A stretch of DNA of 64,000 nucleotides from positions 248,001 to 312,000 of the forward strand of contig JAXMAZ010000002.1 in assembly GCA_046350115.1 (NCBI GenBank), in the 5' to 3' direction. Shown piece after piece: positions 61,935-64,000 of the stretch; positions within the stretch are counted from its first letter, which is position 1, and every line of letters starts with the position of its first letter. Source of the DNA: JAXMAZ01 sp046350115 (GTDB lineage Bacteria > Planctomycetota > Planctomycetia > Gemmatales > Gemmataceae). The notes under the pieces are model-generated. The model had not been told where the DNA came from. It was given only the letters and a program-made list of their open reading frames with translations, and ran no database searches. The position numbers and the translations under genes are program-made.

Positions 61935-62032
61935 ATCTTATAATCGGTTGATTAATTTCGGGCGTACGAAGACAGCGGGAAACAACAGTCCGAGCAGGAC
62001 ATGCAGACCGTCAACGAGCCAGTGCGAAACCA

Positions 62033-62770
62033 TCAACCCTTTTCACCAGCCAACCGGGTTCCGCCCGCACGCGGCTCGGACCCGTCCGGGCCGAGGTGGT
62101 AGACGAACGTCTGGAACTCCTCCCGCGGCCGGCCGGCGTCCTCCCAGGTGTACGGGTAGCTCCCGAGGTGCCACAGCCGGACCGCGGTGTCGGCGAGGAT
62201 CGGTACCCCGGCCTGCCTCGCCCGGTGACAGAAGGCGTAGTCCTCGGCCAGGTACCACCACCCGCCCCCGTCGTCCGCCGCCAAGGGGGCGAAGTACGGG
62301 ACCAGCGGCCGGCCGAACCGCTGGTTGCACACCGGCAGCTGGTGGTGCCGGCCGACCGCCTCGTAGGCGCCCCGGCGGGTGAGGCAGAACCCGAGCCCGA
62401 CGTACCGCACCTCGACCAGCCCGCCGCCCGTCCCCAGTACCACCTCCCGGGTGCCGGGCAGGAACGAGCAGGCCAGCTCCCGCTTCCCCTTCTTCGGGTA
62501 CACCCCGGCCACCACCGGTGCCCCGTGCGACCGCAGCCGGGCCACGTCGGCCGGGTCGAAGGCGATGTCCGCGTCCACCCACAGGAGCTCGTCGAACCCG
62601 TCGGCCAGGGCGTCGGTGGCCATCTGGTTGCGGGCCACATCGACTGCCGCGTACCCGTACACCCGGCGGACCGGGTGGCCGAGCCGCTCCAACTCCCGCA
62701 GGGCGGCCTCGCAGTCCGGCTCGACCCGGCTGGCGACCGGGACCAGGACGACGCAGGCGGACGGGTCCAT
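62033..62770 (-). CDS. Glycosyltransferase-like protein, GT-A fold
   Basis: 245 aa from ATG 62770. The pattern VVLVPVASRVEPDCEAALRE, VARNQMATDALADGFDELLW, VDADIAFDPADV shows a GT-A-type nucleotide-sugar fold with a DxD motif (VDAD). The later YLAEDYAFCHRARQAGVPIL (ED...F..R) is the acceptor-side motif seen in such enzymes, and LWHLGSYPY is typical of the C-terminal His. No membrane helix. Sugar and acceptor unknown. It stands alone, between the small plasmid genes and a divergent FG-GAP gene. Confidence 0.72.
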   Translation of the reverse strand: MDPSACVVLVPVASRVEPDCEAALRELERLGHPVRRVYGYAAVDVARNQMATDALADGFDELLWVDADIAFDPADVARLRSHGAPVVAGVYPKKGKRELACSFLPGTREVVLGTGGGLVEVRYVGLGFCLTRRGAYEAVGRHHQLPVCNQRFGRPLVPYFAPLAADDGGGWWYLAEDYAFCHRARQAGVPILADTAVRLWHLGSYPYTWEDAGRPREEFQTFVYHLGPDGSEPRAGGTRLAGEKG

Positions 62771-62960
62771 CGGGCGGCCTCGTTGGGGAGCGGTCGCCCC
62801 AGCCTACCCGCCGGTCGGCACCCGGCCAACCGCTCCCGCTCGGTGTCGGACAGCCGGGAGCCTTTCCGAACCCTTCCGGATTTGACCGTTGCACCGGTTC
62901 GACGGGTTGATTACCCTTGCCGACTCATCGGTCTCGGCTCTCTCCCGCCGGACACTCGCC

Positions 62961-64000
62961 ATGCACCGTCTCGCCCGCTGGCTGCTCACCCGCCCGCTCG
63001 TCGGCCGCCGCCCCCGCCTGGGGTGCGAGCGGCTGGAGGACCGGGTGGTGCCGGACGGCCGGCCGCTCCCGTTCCCGGTAATCGGGGTCGGCAGCGGGGC
63101 CGGTGGGACCCCCGAGGCCAAGCTGTACGACGCCCTGACCGGGGCGGTGCTGGCCGACGTCACCCCGTTCGGCCCGACCCTCCTCGGCGGGGTGCGGGTG
63201 GCGGCGGCCGACTTCTCCGGCGACGGCTACCCGGACCTGGTGACCGCCGCCGGCCCGGGCGGCGGGCCGCACGTCCGGGTGTTCGACGGCAAGACCGGGC
63301 TGCAGATCCCCGGCCCGCTGGGCAGCTTCTTCGCCTATGACCCGGCCTTCCGGGGCGGCCTGCAGATCGCCGCCGGGGACGTCACCGGGGACGGGGCTGC
63401 GGACCTCATCACCGCGGCCGACGAGGGGGGCGGCCCGCACGTCCAGGTGTTCGACGGGACGACGGGCACCGTCGTGTCCAGCTTCTTCGCGTTCGAGCCC
63501 CAGTTCCGGGGCGGGGTGCGGGTGGCGGTCGGCAACCTGACCGGCGGCCCCCGGTCCCAGCTCGTGCTGGCGGCCGGGGTCGGCGGAGCCCCGCGGGTGC
63601 GCGTGCTCGACCCCGTCACCCTGCAACCCATACCGGGGCCGCTCGGCGACTTTTATGCCGGGGCCAAGGCCGACCGGGGCGGGGTGTTCGTGGCCACCGG
63701 GGATCTGACGGCCGACGTGACCGGGGACGGGCGGCAGGACCTGGTAGTCGGGTCGGGCCTCGGGTCAGCCGCCACGGTGACGGTGTACAGCGGGGCGACC
63801 GGGGCGGTGGTGCAGACCGCCGACCCGGGGTTCGGGGCCGGATACGCCGGCGGGGTGCGGGTGGCCACCGCGTACGTGGACGACGACCCGTACGCCGACG
63901 TGGTGTGCGGCACCGGGGTCGGGGCGGCCCCCCGGGTGCGGACCCTGAGCGGGCAGACCCTGGTCCCGGTGGCCGGTTGGGCGGGCGACTTCGCCCCCGG
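62961..64000 (+). CDS. FG-GAP/VCBS repeat protein, cut by window end
   Basis: ATG 62961, then MHRLARWLLTRPLVGRRPRL and CERLEDRVVP, the same LEDR-x-x-P N-terminal motif as in the RHS giant at 40.6 kb. At least five FG-GAP units follow: AAADFSGDGYPDLVTAAGPG, AAGDVTGDGAADLITAADEG, VATGDLTADVTGDGRQDLVV. These form a beta-propeller of the integrin-alpha type and bind Ca. The frame is open to the window edge, at least 346 residues. Planctomycetes use this architecture at the start of large exported proteins; no classical signal peptide is seen. Confidence 0.82.
   Translation, partial: MHRLARWLLTRPLVGRRPRLGCERLEDRVVPDGRPLPFPVIGVGSGAGGTPEAKLYDALTGAVLADVTPFGPTLLGGVRVAAADFSGDGYPDLVTAAGPGGGPHVRVFDGKTGLQIPGPLGSFFAYDPAFRGGLQIAAGDVTGDGAADLITAADEGGGPHVQVFDGTTGTVVSSFFAFEPQFRGGVRVAVGNLTGGPRSQLVLAAGVGGAPRVRVLDPVTLQPIPGPLGDFYAGAKADRGGVFVATGDLTADVTGDGRQDLVVGSGLGSAATVTVYSGATGAVVQTADPGFGAGYAGGVRVATAYVDDDPYADVVCGTGVGAAPRVRTLSGQTLVPVAGWAGDFAP

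Overview
The window is high-GC DNA from a planctomycete, most likely a Gemmata-like member of the Gemmataceae. The taxonomic pointers are a DUF1559-type pseudopilin start with an N-methylation motif, a leucine-rich-repeat protein with a TIGR02996-type start, giant FG-GAP proteins with the 'LEDR(L/V)xP' N-terminal motif, an ECF sigma factor translationally coupled to a Pkn-type kinase with a TPR tail, a multi-haem RoxA-like cytochrome, and many small family-restricted hypothetical genes. The assignment rests on gene content read by eye, not on a search.

Layout. 0-12.9 kb is accessory debris: a VapBC-type pair, a tyrosine-recombinase remnant, a Cas4-like membrane nuclease split into two coupled ORFs, a papain-like/acyl-CoA dehydrogenase fusion broken by an amber codon, a SWIM-SNF2 helicase sitting beside the stump of a DEAD/DEAH helicase, a DnaQ-TerB-BRCT-like protein, and a cluster of small repeated genes ending in an orphan Phd antitoxin. 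12.9-19.3 kb holds a truncated pseudopilin and a probable two-gene operon (membrane patatin-like lipase plus three-haem cytochrome). 19.8-26.8 kb is the most interesting island: an XRE regulator, a divergent membrane protein, a 1258-aa Mrr-nuclease/TPR/GreAB-C-like/PIN protein and a 685-aa GHKL (HSP90-like) ATPase fused to a PD-(D/E)XK nuclease. I read the last two as a candidate two-gene defence or conflict system.

26.9-40.6 kb is a 13.3-kb FG-GAP/Ig/YD-repeat (RHS) polymorphic-toxin gene with an AT-richer tip and a downstream immunity-like ORF; its 5' third carries three single-base frameshifts. 40.8-44.1 kb is a coupled sigma factor and kinase. 44.2-49.5 kb mixes small genes, ArdC and IS3 fragments, a ribosomal-protein-uS17 fusion, a TIGR02996/LRR gene and an IS701-like remnant, followed by a perfect 31-bp inverted repeat. 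50-53.1 kb has a Ymh/HEPN protein convergent with a DisA-like (DACNV-type) sensor and a second VapBC-like pair.

53.1-62 kb is a plasmid backbone: small paralogous genes, a MobF relaxase with a degenerate helicase half, a RepA-type initiator, six 21-bp iterons, candidate partition repeats, ParA and a coupled partner, then three small cargo genes. The end holds a GT-A glycosyltransferase-like gene and the start of another FG-GAP protein. The replication, partition and mobilisation genes together suggest the window lies on a large plasmid or an integrated one. The toxin-antitoxin pairs, transposon scars and decayed genes fit that. No rRNA, tRNA or CRISPR array was recognised.
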